Shown in pieces: positions 1 through 8,968 of a stretch of 64,000 nt of DNA (position 1 is its first letter; each line of letters begins with the position of its first letter). Both the position numbers and the translations under genes were made by a program. The stretch is from positions 372,001-436,000 of the forward strand of contig NZ_CP061315.1 in NCBI RefSeq assembly GCF_018688315.1, read 5' to 3'. Source of the DNA: Polynucleobacter sp. AP-Kolm-20A-A1 (GTDB lineage: Bacteria; Pseudomonadota; Gammaproteobacteria; Burkholderiales; Burkholderiaceae). Under the pieces are notes generated by a model, which had not been told where the DNA came from, did no database searches, and saw nothing but the letters and a program-made list of their open reading frames with translations.

Positions 1-1
1 C

Positions 2-595
2 AAGTGGGATAAGTGGTCGATTGTGAACAACCCATTGGGTATGGATTTGCATCACAGCACTGTTGGCATCATTGGTATGGGACGTATTGGTCAGGGTATT
101 GCTAAACGCGCATTAGGTTTTGGCATGAATGTGATTTATCACAACCGTAGCCATCTATCGGATGCTGATGAAAAAGCTTGCGGCGCAAACTATGTTTCCA
201 AGGAGGAGCTGCTGCGAACTGCTGATCACGTCGTTTTAGTTCTGCCTTACACAGCACAGAGCCATCACACCATTGGTGCAGCAGAAATTGCACTCATGAA
301 ACCTACTGCAACCCTGATAAACATTGCCCGCGGAGGAATTGTGGATGACGCAGCTCTAGCGCAAGCGCTGAAAGAAAAGAAGATTTTTGCTGCCGGTTTA
401 GACGTATTTGAGGGTGAGCCTTCGGTTCATCCGGAATTGCTCAAATTGAGTAATGTTGTGCTGGCCCCCCATATTGCTAGCGCAACAGAAAAGACGCGTA
501 GAGCGATGGTGGATTTGGCTATAGAAAACTTACGCACTGCATTGGATGGTAAAAAGCCGCCAAGCTTAATTAATGCTGAAGTACTGAAGACTTAA
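2..595 (+). CDS. D-isomer-specific 2-hydroxyacid dehydrogenase, 3' part
   Basis: NAD(P)-dependent reductase of the D-2-hydroxyacid dehydrogenase family (glyoxylate/hydroxypyruvate reductase-like). The frame is open from base 2 with residues KWDKWSIVNNPLGMDL, which match the segment preceding the Rossmann domain, so the gene begins before the window and the GTG at 23 is not the start. Visible motifs are the dinucleotide loop GIIGMGRIGQG, NIARGGIVDD with its substrate-binding Arg, DVFEGEPSVHPELL with the catalytic-region Glu, and the catalytic His in LAPHIASAT. The C-terminus is complete. A convergent terminator follows. The exact substrate cannot be read from this fragment. Confidence 0.9.
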   Translation, partial: KWDKWSIVNNPLGMDLHHSTVGIIGMGRIGQGIAKRALGFGMNVIYHNRSHLSDADEKACGANYVSKEELLRTADHVVLVLPYTAQSHHTIGAAEIALMKPTATLINIARGGIVDDAALAQALKEKKIFAAGLDVFEGEPSVHPELLKLSNVVLAPHIASATEKTRRAMVDLAIENLRTALDGKKPPSLINAEVLKT

Positions 596-620
596 ATAAG
601 TTGGTGTGACGGATAAAAAT

Positions 621-643
621 AAAGCCGAGTCATGCTCGGCTTT
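621..643. terminator. bidirectional intrinsic terminator
   Basis: A 9-bp perfect inverted repeat (AAAGCCGAG / CTCGGCTTT) with a 5-base loop and A- and T-rich flanks. It sits between the convergent dehydrogenase gene and the small membrane-protein gene, so it probably ends transcription from both sides. Confidence 0.85.
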
Positions 644-663
644 ATTGATTGAAGTATGTGAAT

Positions 664-957
664 TTACTCGGCTTCGATTTCTTCTGGAAGATCGCGTAGC
701 GCTAATTCAATGCCACCGAATTTTCCAGCAACCCAGTTATAAACCTTGCAAGCAATCCACAGCAATCCAAAGCCTAGTAAGGCATTCAGAATTAAAGCGG
801 AGAGCACTGTAAAACCAGGGATTGCGCCATCACGAATGAAGGCAACAAACAGGGCCAATAAAACGATTGGAACGGAGAAGCAGAGGTAAACCAACACTAA
901 GGTTTTGGCAGTGTGTGCTGGATCTAGAAATACAAGTTCTTTTTTGCTAAGTTTCAT
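664..957 (-). CDS. small two-helix membrane protein of unknown function
   Basis: Unrecognised protein of 97 residues. A charged N-terminus (MKLSKKELVFLDPAHTAK) precedes two hydrophobic stretches at about residues 19-43 and 48-72, followed by an acidic tail (LRDLPEEIEAE). This predicts a small inner-membrane protein with two helices. It lies 12 bases after moeA on the same strand, so it is probably the last gene of the moaA-mobA-moeA transcript, ending at the terminator at 621-643. No domain or catalytic motif is visible, and position alone does not show a role in molybdenum metabolism. Confidence 0.7.
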   Translation of the reverse strand: MKLSKKELVFLDPAHTAKTLVLVYLCFSVPIVLLALFVAFIRDGAIPGFTVLSALILNALLGFGLLWIACKVYNWVAGKFGGIELALRDLPEEIEAE

Positions 958-969
958 AATGACGCAATC

Positions 970-2280
970 TTAAAGCAGTCCATCAAAAAGCGCTATATCT
1001 ACCCAGTCTCCAGCGGCAATATTTTCTTGGTCATGGCCAAGAATGACAAAGCAGTTCGCCTCACTCATCGAGCGCAAAATGCCAGCTCCCTGGCTGCCAG
1101 TAATTTTGACTGTTGGCCTACCTTCCGCGTTGCGCCCCAAGATGGCGCGCTGAAACTCGGTACGCCCCGCTTTTTTCCGAATAGGCTCTACCGAGATGGC
1201 CTGCATCAGAGGAGGCTCTGTTTGGGCAGCCCCGTTGAGTTGCAAAAGGGCGGCGCGCACAAATTGATAGAAGGTGACCATTACGGCAACCGGGTTACCT
1301 GGTAAGCCAAAGAATAAGGTTGAACAAGATTTTCCTGGTACTGCTTTGAGTGTTCCAAAGGCCATAGGCCGTCCTGGACGCATCGCAATTTTCCAGAAGC
1401 CTACGTCTCCAAGTTCTTGCATGATTTGCTTGGTGAAGTCAGCCTCCCCAACAGATACGCCGCCAGAAGAAATCAATACATCTGCTTTAGTTGCGGCATC
1501 AATAAATGCTGCTTTCAGCGAGGAAGGGTCATCACGCACGATGCCGCAATCCACAATCTCCATATTGAGACGGTTGAGCAGTCCGGTGAGGCTATAGCGA
1601 TTGCTGTCATAAATGCTGCCAGATACCAAAGGTTGACCGAGGGCGCAAAGTTCATCTCCTGATGACAGGATGGCAACCTTGAGTTTGTGCCTTACTGGAA
1701 GTGTTGCAATTCCGAGTGATGCCGCTAAACCAATATCAGAGGGACGCAATAAACGACCCGCAGCAATCGCGGACTTTCCCTTTTGTAGATCTTCGCCGCG
1801 CAAGCGACGGTTATTGCCCGGCTTTAATTGGTTTTGCTGAAATGTAATGTTGTGCTGATCTTGTGCACCAACGAGCTCTTGCGGAATGACGGTATCGCAA
1901 CCAGTTGGCATGAGGGCGCCAGTCATGATTTTGAGGCATTCACCAGGGCCGATGCTGCCTTCATAGGGTTTGCCAGCCAGAGCAGTGCCAACTAGCTTAA
2001 GTGAAACTTCAGGCTCTTTGGTGTCAAGGCATTTACCGTTAAAAGCAAAGCCGTCCATGGCAGAGTTATCTGCTGCAGGAACGTCTATCGGCGAAAGTAG
2101 GTCTGTAGCCAGAATGCGATTGATTGCTTGATCTAAAGAGACTGTTTCAATCTCAGTGATGCCGCCAATTGAAATTGATGTTTTGATGAGCTCATCGACG
2201 AGTTTGGCAATCGCTTTGCGCGCTTCATCAACGTGAAGTGATGAAGTTAGGAGAATGGGATCGTTTGGTGAAAGACTCAT
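970..2280 (-). CDS. moeA: molybdopterin molybdenumtransferase MoeA (copy 1)
   Basis: Catalyses insertion of molybdate into adenylylated molybdopterin, the last common step of molybdenum cofactor synthesis, in the cytoplasm. The 436 residues carry the family hallmarks: DNSAMDGFAF near residue 70, GEDLQKGKSA, the MPT-binding domain with SSGDEL and SSGGVSVGEADF, and GLPGNPVAVMV. The C-terminal domain IV is present. The start codon overlaps the mobA stop as ATGA, so translation is probably coupled. A second MoeA of 412 residues lies at 54708-55946; they differ clearly in sequence and are paralogs, not a recent duplication. Confidence 0.95.
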   Translation of the reverse strand: MSLSPNDPILLTSSLHVDEARKAIAKLVDELIKTSISIGGITEIETVSLDQAINRILATDLLSPIDVPAADNSAMDGFAFNGKCLDTKEPEVSLKLVGTALAGKPYEGSIGPGECLKIMTGALMPTGCDTVIPQELVGAQDQHNITFQQNQLKPGNNRRLRGEDLQKGKSAIAAGRLLRPSDIGLAASLGIATLPVRHKLKVAILSSGDELCALGQPLVSGSIYDSNRYSLTGLLNRLNMEIVDCGIVRDDPSSLKAAFIDAATKADVLISSGGVSVGEADFTKQIMQELGDVGFWKIAMRPGRPMAFGTLKAVPGKSCSTLFFGLPGNPVAVMVTFYQFVRAALLQLNGAAQTEPPLMQAISVEPIRKKAGRTEFQRAILGRNAEGRPTVKITGSQGAGILRSMSEANCFVILGHDQENIAAGDWVDIALFDGLL

Positions 2281-2882
2281 ACGAAGGTTTCTTCCAAATG
2301 CTTTAACTCTTCTGGCGTGTTGACGTTTGCAAAAGCGTTGGCATCTTCAAATATCACTGTGCTGTTGCGCAACTCTTTAAACCAACGATCAATTTTAAGA
2401 TCTCCTTTTGCAAGGAAGGTTTCCAGCGAGGGTAATACATCGGCGCGCATCAAGCAAAACACAGGCTGCGCCCATACCTTGCCATCCGATTCTTTGGTAG
2501 ATGCGTAAACAATTTGAAAGTCGCCTCGCTCCATTTCCTGGGCTAGCTTGGTCGCCAGATCTTTAGGGAGTAGTGGCGAATCACAAGGCGTTGTAAGGAG
2601 ATAGCGGGTTTTGCAAGCTTTGAGACCTACCGAGAAGCCGGCTAATGGTCCTGAAAAGTCAGGAGTCTCATCCATGATCACAGCGTAGCCATAGGCTGCG
2701 TACTTAGTGATATTGCGATTGGCATTTATGAGAATTGGGCCAACCTGAGGTTTGAGGCGAGTAATCGTAGATTCGATCAAAGGCTTTTGCAGGAAAGGGA
2801 TTAAGCCCTTATCAATACCACCCATTCTTTGGGCGCGGCCACCTGCCAAGATAAGACCGGTTATGTGCTCAGCCTGAATCAT
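2277..2882 (-). CDS. mobA: molybdenum cofactor guanylyltransferase MobA
   Basis: Transfers GMP from GTP to Mo-molybdopterin, giving the dinucleotide cofactor used by DMSO-reductase-family enzymes. The nucleotide-binding signature LILAGGRAQRMGGIDKGL lies at the N-terminus and matches the LAGGxxxRMGGxDKGL pattern. The segment around TTPCDSPLLPKDLA is the metal-site region. At 201 residues it has the usual length. Its ATG overlaps the moaA stop by one base (TAATG) and its stop overlaps the moeA start, so the three genes form a compact operon. Confidence 0.94.
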   Translation of the reverse strand: MIQAEHITGLILAGGRAQRMGGIDKGLIPFLQKPLIESTITRLKPQVGPILINANRNITKYAAYGYAVIMDETPDFSGPLAGFSVGLKACKTRYLLTTPCDSPLLPKDLATKLAQEMERGDFQIVYASTKESDGKVWAQPVFCLMRADVLPSLETFLAKGDLKIDRWFKELRNSTVIFEDANAFANVNTPEELKHLEETFV

Positions 2883-4009
2883 TAGCCGCCAATGTAAGAC
2901 ATTTCGACCTTGCGATTGCCAGTCGATGAGTTTGCTGTCTGAGATCCTCGGATCTCAGAGTAATGGTCATTGCGCTGTGCCCAGGTACTCATGATGGCAT
3001 TAGCAATTTCTAAATCGCTTTTTCCTGAGCGTAGTAAGGTTTTGAAATCAAACCCTTCGTTCGCAAATAAGCAGAGATACATTTGGCCGTCAGTGGAAAT
3101 ACGAGCGCGCGTGCATTCGTGACAGAAGGTTTGCGTCACGCTAGAGATCACGCCAACCTCACCGGAGCCATCCACGTAGCGCCAGCGTTGAGCAACTTCG
3201 CCTGTGTAATTCGCTTCAATGGGTTCTAGCGGGAAGCGCTCATGAATTCTGGCGATCACTTCTTTAGAGGGAAGTACCTGCTCCATATTCCAGCCGTTAG
3301 AGCTGCCAACGTCCATGAATTCAATGAAGCGCAGAATGACACCGCTACCTTTAAAGTGCTTGGCCATAGCAACGATCTCATGATCATTAGTGCCTTTTTT
3401 CACGACCATATTCACTTTGATATTTTTAAAGCCAACCTCTTGTGCGGCTTTAATTCCATCCAATACATCGCTGACTGGAAAATCGACATCATTCATTTTT
3501 TTGAAGATGTCATCATTTAGACCATCAAGACTGACGGTTAATCTTTGTAGGCCGGCTGCTTTTAGGGCAGCAGCCTTCTTGCGCAAGATGCTGCCATTCG
3601 TAGTTAAGGTGAGATCTAGTGGTTTGCTTTCTAAAGAGCGAACCTTGGCTAACATCTCAATCAGAATCTCTAGGTTTTTACGAAGTAGCGGCTCTCCACC
3701 AGTGAGGCGAATCTTTTCAACACCTAATGTGGCAAAAATTGAGGTGAGACGAGTAATTTCTTCGAAGCTGAGTAATTCTTTTTGAGAGAGGTATGGGTAG
3801 TTTTGATCAAATACTTCTTTAGGCATGCAATAGGTACAGCGGAAATTGCAGCGGTCCGTTACGGAGATGCGTAAGTCACGTAAAACCCTGCCGCGAGTGT
3901 CTGTTGTCCGGCCATGAGGCTCGATAAGCTGAGTGCCAATAGACGGCACAAGCCCTTTGCCTTCATCAATGCGAATGGGGATTACTTTTGGGATTGCCTT
4001 TTCAACCAT
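2882..4009 (-). CDS. moaA: GTP 3',8-cyclase MoaA
   Basis: Radical-SAM enzyme that cyclises GTP in the first step of molybdenum cofactor synthesis. It shows the SAM cluster motif CNFRCTYC, the GGEPLLR motif, the C-terminal second Fe-S cluster ([18 protein letters not shown]) and the conserved terminal Gly-Gly (SYIGG) that reaches the active site. I place the start at the ATG giving [10 protein letters not shown]. The frame can extend 15 codons upstream to a TTG at 4054 that has a better AAGGA ribosome site, so the start is uncertain. It lies downstream of rne on the same strand and could be partly read through from it. Confidence 0.95.
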   Translation of the reverse strand: MVEKAIPKVIPIRIDEGKGLVPSIGTQLIEPHGRTTDTRGRVLRDLRISVTDRCNFRCTYCMPKEVFDQNYPYLSQKELLSFEEITRLTSIFATLGVEKIRLTGGEPLLRKNLEILIEMLAKVRSLESKPLDLTLTTNGSILRKKAAALKAAGLQRLTVSLDGLNDDIFKKMNDVDFPVSDVLDGIKAAQEVGFKNIKVNMVVKKGTNDHEIVAMAKHFKGSGVILRFIEFMDVGSSNGWNMEQVLPSKEVIARIHERFPLEPIEANYTGEVAQRWRYVDGSGEVGVISSVTQTFCHECTRARISTDGQMYLCLFANEGFDFKTLLRSGKSDLEIANAIMSTWAQRNDHYSEIRGSQTANSSTGNRKVEMSYIGG

Positions 4010-4102
4010 GATCTCAATTATGGCTGTGAAACGGGGTTTCTGCCAAACCGCCAAATATCCTTGTGGGATAAATGACGGTCTGGAGAAAAAGCTTTAGATG
4101 GC

Positions 4103-6757
4103 TTAAACCGTTTTTTCTTGGCCGCCGGTTTCAACTAAAACCATAGGGCCATCAGGAAGGCTGGCAGCAGGCTTAGGCGCTCTGCCTAAGTTGTGAGCAG
4201 CTGGTTCCGCCTGAATCTGACTTTGTGCTTCAGCATGTTTGGATGAATCAGTAGCTACCCAGATCATTCCGGCAGACTGTACAACGCTATGCAAAGGCGT
4301 TTCTTCAAGTGCCTGGAAGGCAACTTTTGGAAGTTCGGGTGCAGGCTTAGCAATGACTTCTACCGGAGCTGCAACTGCCGCAACTGGCGCTGGAGTTGAT
4401 GCAGCAGGAGTAGATTCTTGTGCAGGACGATTTGATTGACGTGGAGCACGCGGCGCACGCTCTTGTCGCTCATGCTTTTCTGCAGCAGGTTTTGCATTGC
4501 CAAAACTGTTGGCAATGTTCTGAATCGGCATTGATGCAGACACACCAGCCATGCCAACAGGAGGGCCTGTAAATGGACTGGCTGATACAGTTGTTGAAGT
4601 GTTAGCTGATGCAGGCGCTACATTGTTATTTGCTTCGCCATTCTCAGTGCGCTCACCACGTTGTCCACGACCACGACCGCGACGATTGCGACCACGACCG
4701 CGACGCTCTTCGCCTTCGGCGCCAGGAGTGGCTTCACTGCCTGGAGCTGCTTCAGTAGCTGGAGTTACAGCGGCTGGGTTAGCTTGGTTGCGATTGCCTT
4801 CTTGACGCTCTGGTTTAGGACCATTTTGGTTGCGATTGCCGTTACGGTTATTACGATTGCCGTTACGGTTGTTATTGCCGCCTTCAGTAGCTGCACCTTC
4901 GGCTGCATTTGCTGCCGGACGCTCAGCGCGATCACCGTTGCGCTCACCGCGACGATTGCGACCGCGGTTGCGATCACCACCATTGCGGCCTTGATTACGA
5001 CCACGATTATTACTTGGTGCTGGTTTCTCTTCTACCGCTGGAGATGAGGAGAAAAGCTTCTTGATAAAGCCAAAGAAACCACCAGAGCTTTCGGTCGCCG
5101 CTTTTTCAGCGCGCGCAGGGCGTGGCTGGCTAATTGGTGCGGGTTGAGTTGGTGTAATGCCTTTTACTGCAGCTTCAGGACGCACTTTAACGTCAGCATC
5201 TTTTTTGCTAACCGTTGTGTCTGTCTCGAGTTCGCGAGCAGCTTCTTCAGCCATGACGTAGCTGGCTTTTTGATCATCCAGACGTGGGTCATCGTGACGC
5301 AAACGCTCTAACTTGTAATGCGGTGTTTCTAGGTGCTTGTTTGGAACCATCAAGACGTTCACTTTGAAGCGAGTCTCGATCTTAATAACTTCAGCACGTT
5401 TTTCATTCAAGAGGAACGCAGCCACTTCGACTGGAACCTGAGTATGAATAGCTGCTGTGTTCTCTTTCATTGCCTCTTCTTGGATGATGCGCAGAACTTG
5501 CAGTGCAGAGGATTCGGTATCACGGATGTGGCCAGTGCCGTTACAACGTGGACAGGTTACATGGCTGCCTTCAGACAGGGCTGGGCGCAAACGTTGGCGG
5601 GACATTTCCATCAAACCAAATTTGGAGATCTTGCCCATCTGAACGCGTGCACGGTCATGGCGCAGCGCATCGCGCAAACGATTCTCAACATCTTTCTGTG
5701 CTTTGCTCGATTCCATATCAATGAAGTCGATCACGATCAGGCCACCCAAGTCACGTAAACGTGCTTGACGGGCGATTTCATCAGCAGCTTCTAAGTTGGT
5801 GCGAGTAGCAGTCTCTTCAATATCAGAGCCACGGGTTGCGCGTGCAGAGTTGACGTCTACAGAAACCAAAGCTTCAGTGTGGTCGATCACGATTGCGCCG
5901 CCAGATGGCAATGGCACAGTACGTGAGTACGCAGTTTCAATTTGGTGCTCAATTTGGAAGCGTGAGAACAAAGGCACATCATCGTGATAGCGCTTTACTC
6001 TTGGCAAATTGTCAGGCATCACCACAGACATAAATGCTGCAGCTTGTTCGTAGATGTCATCGGTATCGATGAGGATCTCGCCAATATCTGGCTGGAAGTA
6101 ATCGCGAATAGCACGAATTACTAAGCTAGATTCGAGGTAGATCAATAGCGGCGCTGAGTTGCCTTTGGCGGCTTCATCAATCGCTTTCCACAATTGCATG
6201 AGGTAACTTAAGTCCCATTGCAATTCAGTAGCATCGCGACCAATACCTGCGGTACGAGCGATGATGCTCATACCATCAGCTACTTCTAATTGAGACATGG
6301 CTTCACGGAGTTCTTGACGATCTTCACCCTCAATACGGCGGGATACGCCACCTCCACGTGGGTTATTTGGCATCAATACCAAATAACGGCCTGCCAGGGA
6401 GATAAAGGAGGTGAGGGCGGCGCCTTTTTGGCCGCGCTCTTCTTTTTCTACCTGAACAATGATTTCTTGACCTTCGCGTAAGGCATCCTTAATGGATGCA
6501 TTGCGGACGTCGATGCCCTCTTTAAAGTAACTACGGGCTACTTCCTTGAATGGTAAAAAGCCGTGGCGTTCTTCACCGTAATTGACAAAGCAAGCCTCCA
6601 GGGAGGGTTCAATGCGGGTAATAACACCTTTGTAGATATTGCCTTTGCGTTGTTCACGACCGGCAGCTTCGATATCAATATCAATGAGTTTTTGACCATC
6701 AACGATGGCAACTCGCAACTCTTCTTGTTGAGTTGCATTAAACAACATGCGTTTCAT
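4103..6757 (-). CDS. rne: ribonuclease E
   Basis: Single-strand endoribonuclease and degradosome scaffold; acts on rRNA, tRNA and mRNA at the inner membrane. The N-terminal catalytic half has the S1 domain (about residues 35-120), the DNase-I-like acidic motifs VSVDVNSARAT and VIDFIDMES that bind the catalytic metal, and the Zn-link CPRCNGTGHIRD. The C-terminal half (about 515-884) is low complexity: Arg/Asn/Gly-rich runs such as NGNRNNRNGNRNQNG, then Pro/Ala-rich sequence, typical of the disordered RNA-binding scaffold. Short linear motifs such as RAEKAATESSGGFFGFIKKL at about 550 may be membrane or partner contacts. Start chosen from MKRMLFNATQQEELRVA, which has the ribosome site AGGAGAG. 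Confidence 0.96.
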   Translation of the reverse strand: MKRMLFNATQQEELRVAIVDGQKLIDIDIEAAGREQRKGNIYKGVITRIEPSLEACFVNYGEERHGFLPFKEVARSYFKEGIDVRNASIKDALREGQEIIVQVEKEERGQKGAALTSFISLAGRYLVLMPNNPRGGGVSRRIEGEDRQELREAMSQLEVADGMSIIARTAGIGRDATELQWDLSYLMQLWKAIDEAAKGNSAPLLIYLESSLVIRAIRDYFQPDIGEILIDTDDIYEQAAAFMSVVMPDNLPRVKRYHDDVPLFSRFQIEHQIETAYSRTVPLPSGGAIVIDHTEALVSVDVNSARATRGSDIEETATRTNLEAADEIARQARLRDLGGLIVIDFIDMESSKAQKDVENRLRDALRHDRARVQMGKISKFGLMEMSRQRLRPALSEGSHVTCPRCNGTGHIRDTESSALQVLRIIQEEAMKENTAAIHTQVPVEVAAFLLNEKRAEVIKIETRFKVNVLMVPNKHLETPHYKLERLRHDDPRLDDQKASYVMAEEAARELETDTTVSKKDADVKVRPEAAVKGITPTQPAPISQPRPARAEKAATESSGGFFGFIKKLFSSSPAVEEKPAPSNNRGRNQGRNGGDRNRGRNRRGERNGDRAERPAANAAEGAATEGGNNNRNGNRNNRNGNRNQNGPKPERQEGNRNQANPAAVTPATEAAPGSEATPGAEGEERRGRGRNRRGRGRGQRGERTENGEANNNVAPASANTSTTVSASPFTGPPVGMAGVSASMPIQNIANSFGNAKPAAEKHERQERAPRAPRQSNRPAQESTPAASTPAPVAAVAAPVEVIAKPAPELPKVAFQALEETPLHSVVQSAGMIWVATDSSKHAEAQSQIQAEPAAHNLGRAPKPAASLPDGPMVLVETGGQEKTV

Positions 6758-7146
6758 AACACTCTCCTATGGGGGAGGGCGTCGTTGCGCGCTAGCGTTA
6801 GGGGACAAGTTAAGAACCACTTAGGACTGAGCCTAAGGCGGTTTATGAGTGTGGATCATGCAAATCTAAGCATTTTTTGCTTAGTTCACCAAGTTAACGC
6901 TTGGTTAATTCGGTGCCACACTTGACGATCGCCGCAGAGACCTCCTTTAGGTCATCAATGCAGGCGCGCGCCTGAAAACTGTCTTCTAATCGCGGGTCGC
7001 GGCATACGGCACACCAACCCTGCGCCTCATTACAACGGGGGAGGGGCAACCCCGGGAGTCTATTAAAGGGCGACTCCAAGCTCCACGATTCAAACCTGAC
7101 TTCAGGTTGGTCTCGGGCCAATAAATTGGCTAGAGCGTTGATTATA
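6758..7146 (-). promoter_or_regulatory. long structured 5' leader of rne with candidate promoter
   Basis: Between rne and rluC there are 465 bases without a convincing gene. On the minus strand a TATAAT hexamer at 7141-7146 would start an rne transcript near 7134, giving a leader of about 380 nt. Near its 3' end are three consecutive short hairpins: 6821-6838 (CTTAGG/CCTAAG), 6866-6884 (CTAAGCA/TGCTTAG) and 6888-6905 (ACCAAG/CTTGGT). The E. coli rne leader is about 360 nt and mediates autoregulation through hairpins, so a similar role is inferred. The -35 box is not clear. Bases 7147-7222, before rluC, hold no recognisable feature. Confidence 0.5.
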
Positions 7147-7222
7147 CGGCACAAGTTGAATGACAATGGGGTATCGTTGAGTCCCTTGTCATCCTCTGTC
7201 GAGGTGGCCAGAGAGATAAATC

Positions 7223-8254
7223 ATGAAACCCGACCCAGTATCCAAGCCAAAAGCAGCCCTAACTAAAGCCCCAGCCGCAGTCCATTTGCAGACTATTGGC
7301 CCGGAAGAGGCTGGCCAGCGCTTAGATAACTATCTATTGCGTTGGGCCAAAGGGGTTCCTAAAAGCCATGTTTACCGAATTATTCGGTCTGGCGAGGTGC
7401 GGGTGAATAAAAAACGGGCAGAACCCACAACTCGCCTCATTGAGGGTGATGTGGTCCGTTTGCCCCCAGTCCGGATTGCTGAGCCATCCCAAATGGCGGC
7501 CGTTAATACCGCCCAAACCAAATCTCGGGCGCGAGGCTATTCTGACAAAATGCCTATCCTTTTTGAGGACGAGGCACTCTTAATAGTAGATAAACCTGCC
7601 GGATTAGCTGTGCATGGTGGTTCCGGAATTGCGCTGGGTGTTATTGAAACTTTGCGGATTACCCGTCCTGAGCTCAAGTTCTTGGAGTTAGTGCATCGCT
7701 TGGATCGAGATACCTCTGGTGTTTTGTTGTTGGCAAAAAAGCGTAGCGCCTTGGTGGAGTTGCATCGCCAAATTCGTGAAGGTCAAACTGATAAGCGTTA
7801 TTACTTGCTTGCACATGGTGAAATTGTGCAAGGTGCGCAGGTTATGCAACTCAAATACCCATTGCATAAATATCTGCTGCCCAATGGAGAGCGCCGTGTT
7901 CGTGTCGACCCAGATGGGTTGCCAAGCCATACTGCTTTGCGCGTCATCAAGTCCATGAAGCGAGAAGATGCAGCTATTACATTGGCTGAGGCGCAATTAA
8001 AGACTGGTCGTACCCATCAGATTCGGGTGCATCTACAAAAGTTAGGGCACGCCATTTTGGGTGACGATAAATACGGCTTTGAAGACTTAGACAAATTGAT
8101 TAAATCAAAGCGTTTGTATCTGCATGCCCATCTTGCCGGCTTTACTCATCCACGCACTGGTGAAAAGATGCGTATTGAGTCGCCGCTGCCATCAGAGTTT
8201 GCGGCCATGATGAAAAACTTCCCACCATCAACTCAAGATGTCTCCAGTGAATAA
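7223..8254 (+). CDS. rluC: 23S rRNA pseudouridine synthase, RluC type
   Basis: Isomerises specific uridines of 23S rRNA to pseudouridine. The order is an N-terminal S4 RNA-binding domain (AGQRLDNYLLRWAKG to about residue 90), then the RluA-family catalytic domain with the Asp-bearing motif VHRLDRDTSGVLLLAKK near residue 160, and LKTGRTHQIRVHLQKLGH. At 343 residues the length is normal. It is divergent from rne, a neighbour arrangement seen in many proteobacteria. The end overlaps the next gene by 17 bases. RluC rather than RluD is inferred from the position beside rne. Confidence 0.92.
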   Translation: MKPDPVSKPKAALTKAPAAVHLQTIGPEEAGQRLDNYLLRWAKGVPKSHVYRIIRSGEVRVNKKRAEPTTRLIEGDVVRLPPVRIAEPSQMAAVNTAQTKSRARGYSDKMPILFEDEALLIVDKPAGLAVHGGSGIALGVIETLRITRPELKFLELVHRLDRDTSGVLLLAKKRSALVELHRQIREGQTDKRYYLLAHGEIVQGAQVMQLKYPLHKYLLPNGERRVRVDPDGLPSHTALRVIKSMKREDAAITLAEAQLKTGRTHQIRVHLQKLGHAILGDDKYGFEDLDKLIKSKRLYLHAHLAGFTHPRTGEKMRIESPLPSEFAAMMKNFPPSTQDVSSE

Positions 8255-8912
8255 AGCAGATCGCCGCTATGACCTGATTGTGTGGGACTGGGATGGAACC
8301 ATTATGGATTCCACGCCAACCATCGTGCATTGTATTCAGCAAGCATGCCGTGATTTAGGGTTCAAGGCGCCAGACGATACTTTGGCGAGCTCGGTGATTG
8401 GTTTGGGTATTCAGGATTCCTTGCGAAGAGCGGTGCCGTGGATTGAGCCGATTCATTTTCAAAAACTCACCGATCGTTTTCGCTATCACTACTTGGCAAA
8501 AGATCATGAGTTGGATCTCTTTGTTGGCATTCGTGAATTACTAGAAAAACTCCGCGATGATCAGTATTTATTGGGAGTAGCAACTGGCAAATCTCGCGTG
8601 GGTCTAGATCGCTCTTTGAAGCACCATCAAATTGGGCATCTTTTTCATGAAACACGCACGGCAGACGAATCATTTTCTAAGCCGCATCCCGGGATGCTGT
8701 TGGAGTTATCAGATGTCACGCAGGTTCCTACCCGTCGCATGCTCATGATTGGCGATACCACTCATGACTTGGATATGGCAGCTAATGCTGGTGTCGATGC
8801 GGTAGCGGTTACCTATGGGGCGCATCCACCTGAAACGCTCAAGACCTCGCAGTCATTGGCGCACGTCAATGATGTTGCTGAACTTGCGCAATGGCTTAAA
8901 CAGAATTTGTAA
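8238..8912 (+). CDS. HAD-superfamily hydrolase, phosphoglycolate-phosphatase-like
   Basis: Phosphatase of the haloacid dehalogenase superfamily, 224 residues. Motif I is DWDGTIMDS, with the nucleophile as the first Asp. Motif II is GVATGKSR, motif III Lys lies in SKPHPGML, and motif IV is IGDTTHDLDMA. An alpha-helical cap separates motifs I and II. The gene starts inside the end of rluC, so it is probably co-translated; a GTG at 8247 is an alternative start. Proteins like this beside rluC are often named Gph-like, but the substrate is not shown by the sequence. Confidence 0.85.
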   Translation: MSPVNKADRRYDLIVWDWDGTIMDSTPTIVHCIQQACRDLGFKAPDDTLASSVIGLGIQDSLRRAVPWIEPIHFQKLTDRFRYHYLAKDHELDLFVGIRELLEKLRDDQYLLGVATGKSRVGLDRSLKHHQIGHLFHETRTADESFSKPHPGMLLELSDVTQVPTRRMLMIGDTTHDLDMAANAGVDAVAVTYGAHPPETLKTSQSLAHVNDVAELAQWLKQNL

Positions 8913-8968
8913 TGTAGTAATTGAATTAGCAAGTAAGCAGGTAAGCAAAGGAAACAAAGGAAACAAAG

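Noticed and set aside
5333..5758. A 141-codon plus-strand open frame over rne
   Set aside because: It is antisense to the conserved catalytic part of RNase E, has no family features and matches a codon-bias shadow.
6894..7166. A 90-codon minus-strand frame in the rne leader
   Set aside because: No ribosome site, and it runs over the predicted promoter and hairpins; composition does not look coding.
7688..7996. A 102-codon minus-strand frame inside rluC
   Set aside because: Antisense to the catalytic core of rluC with no family match visible.
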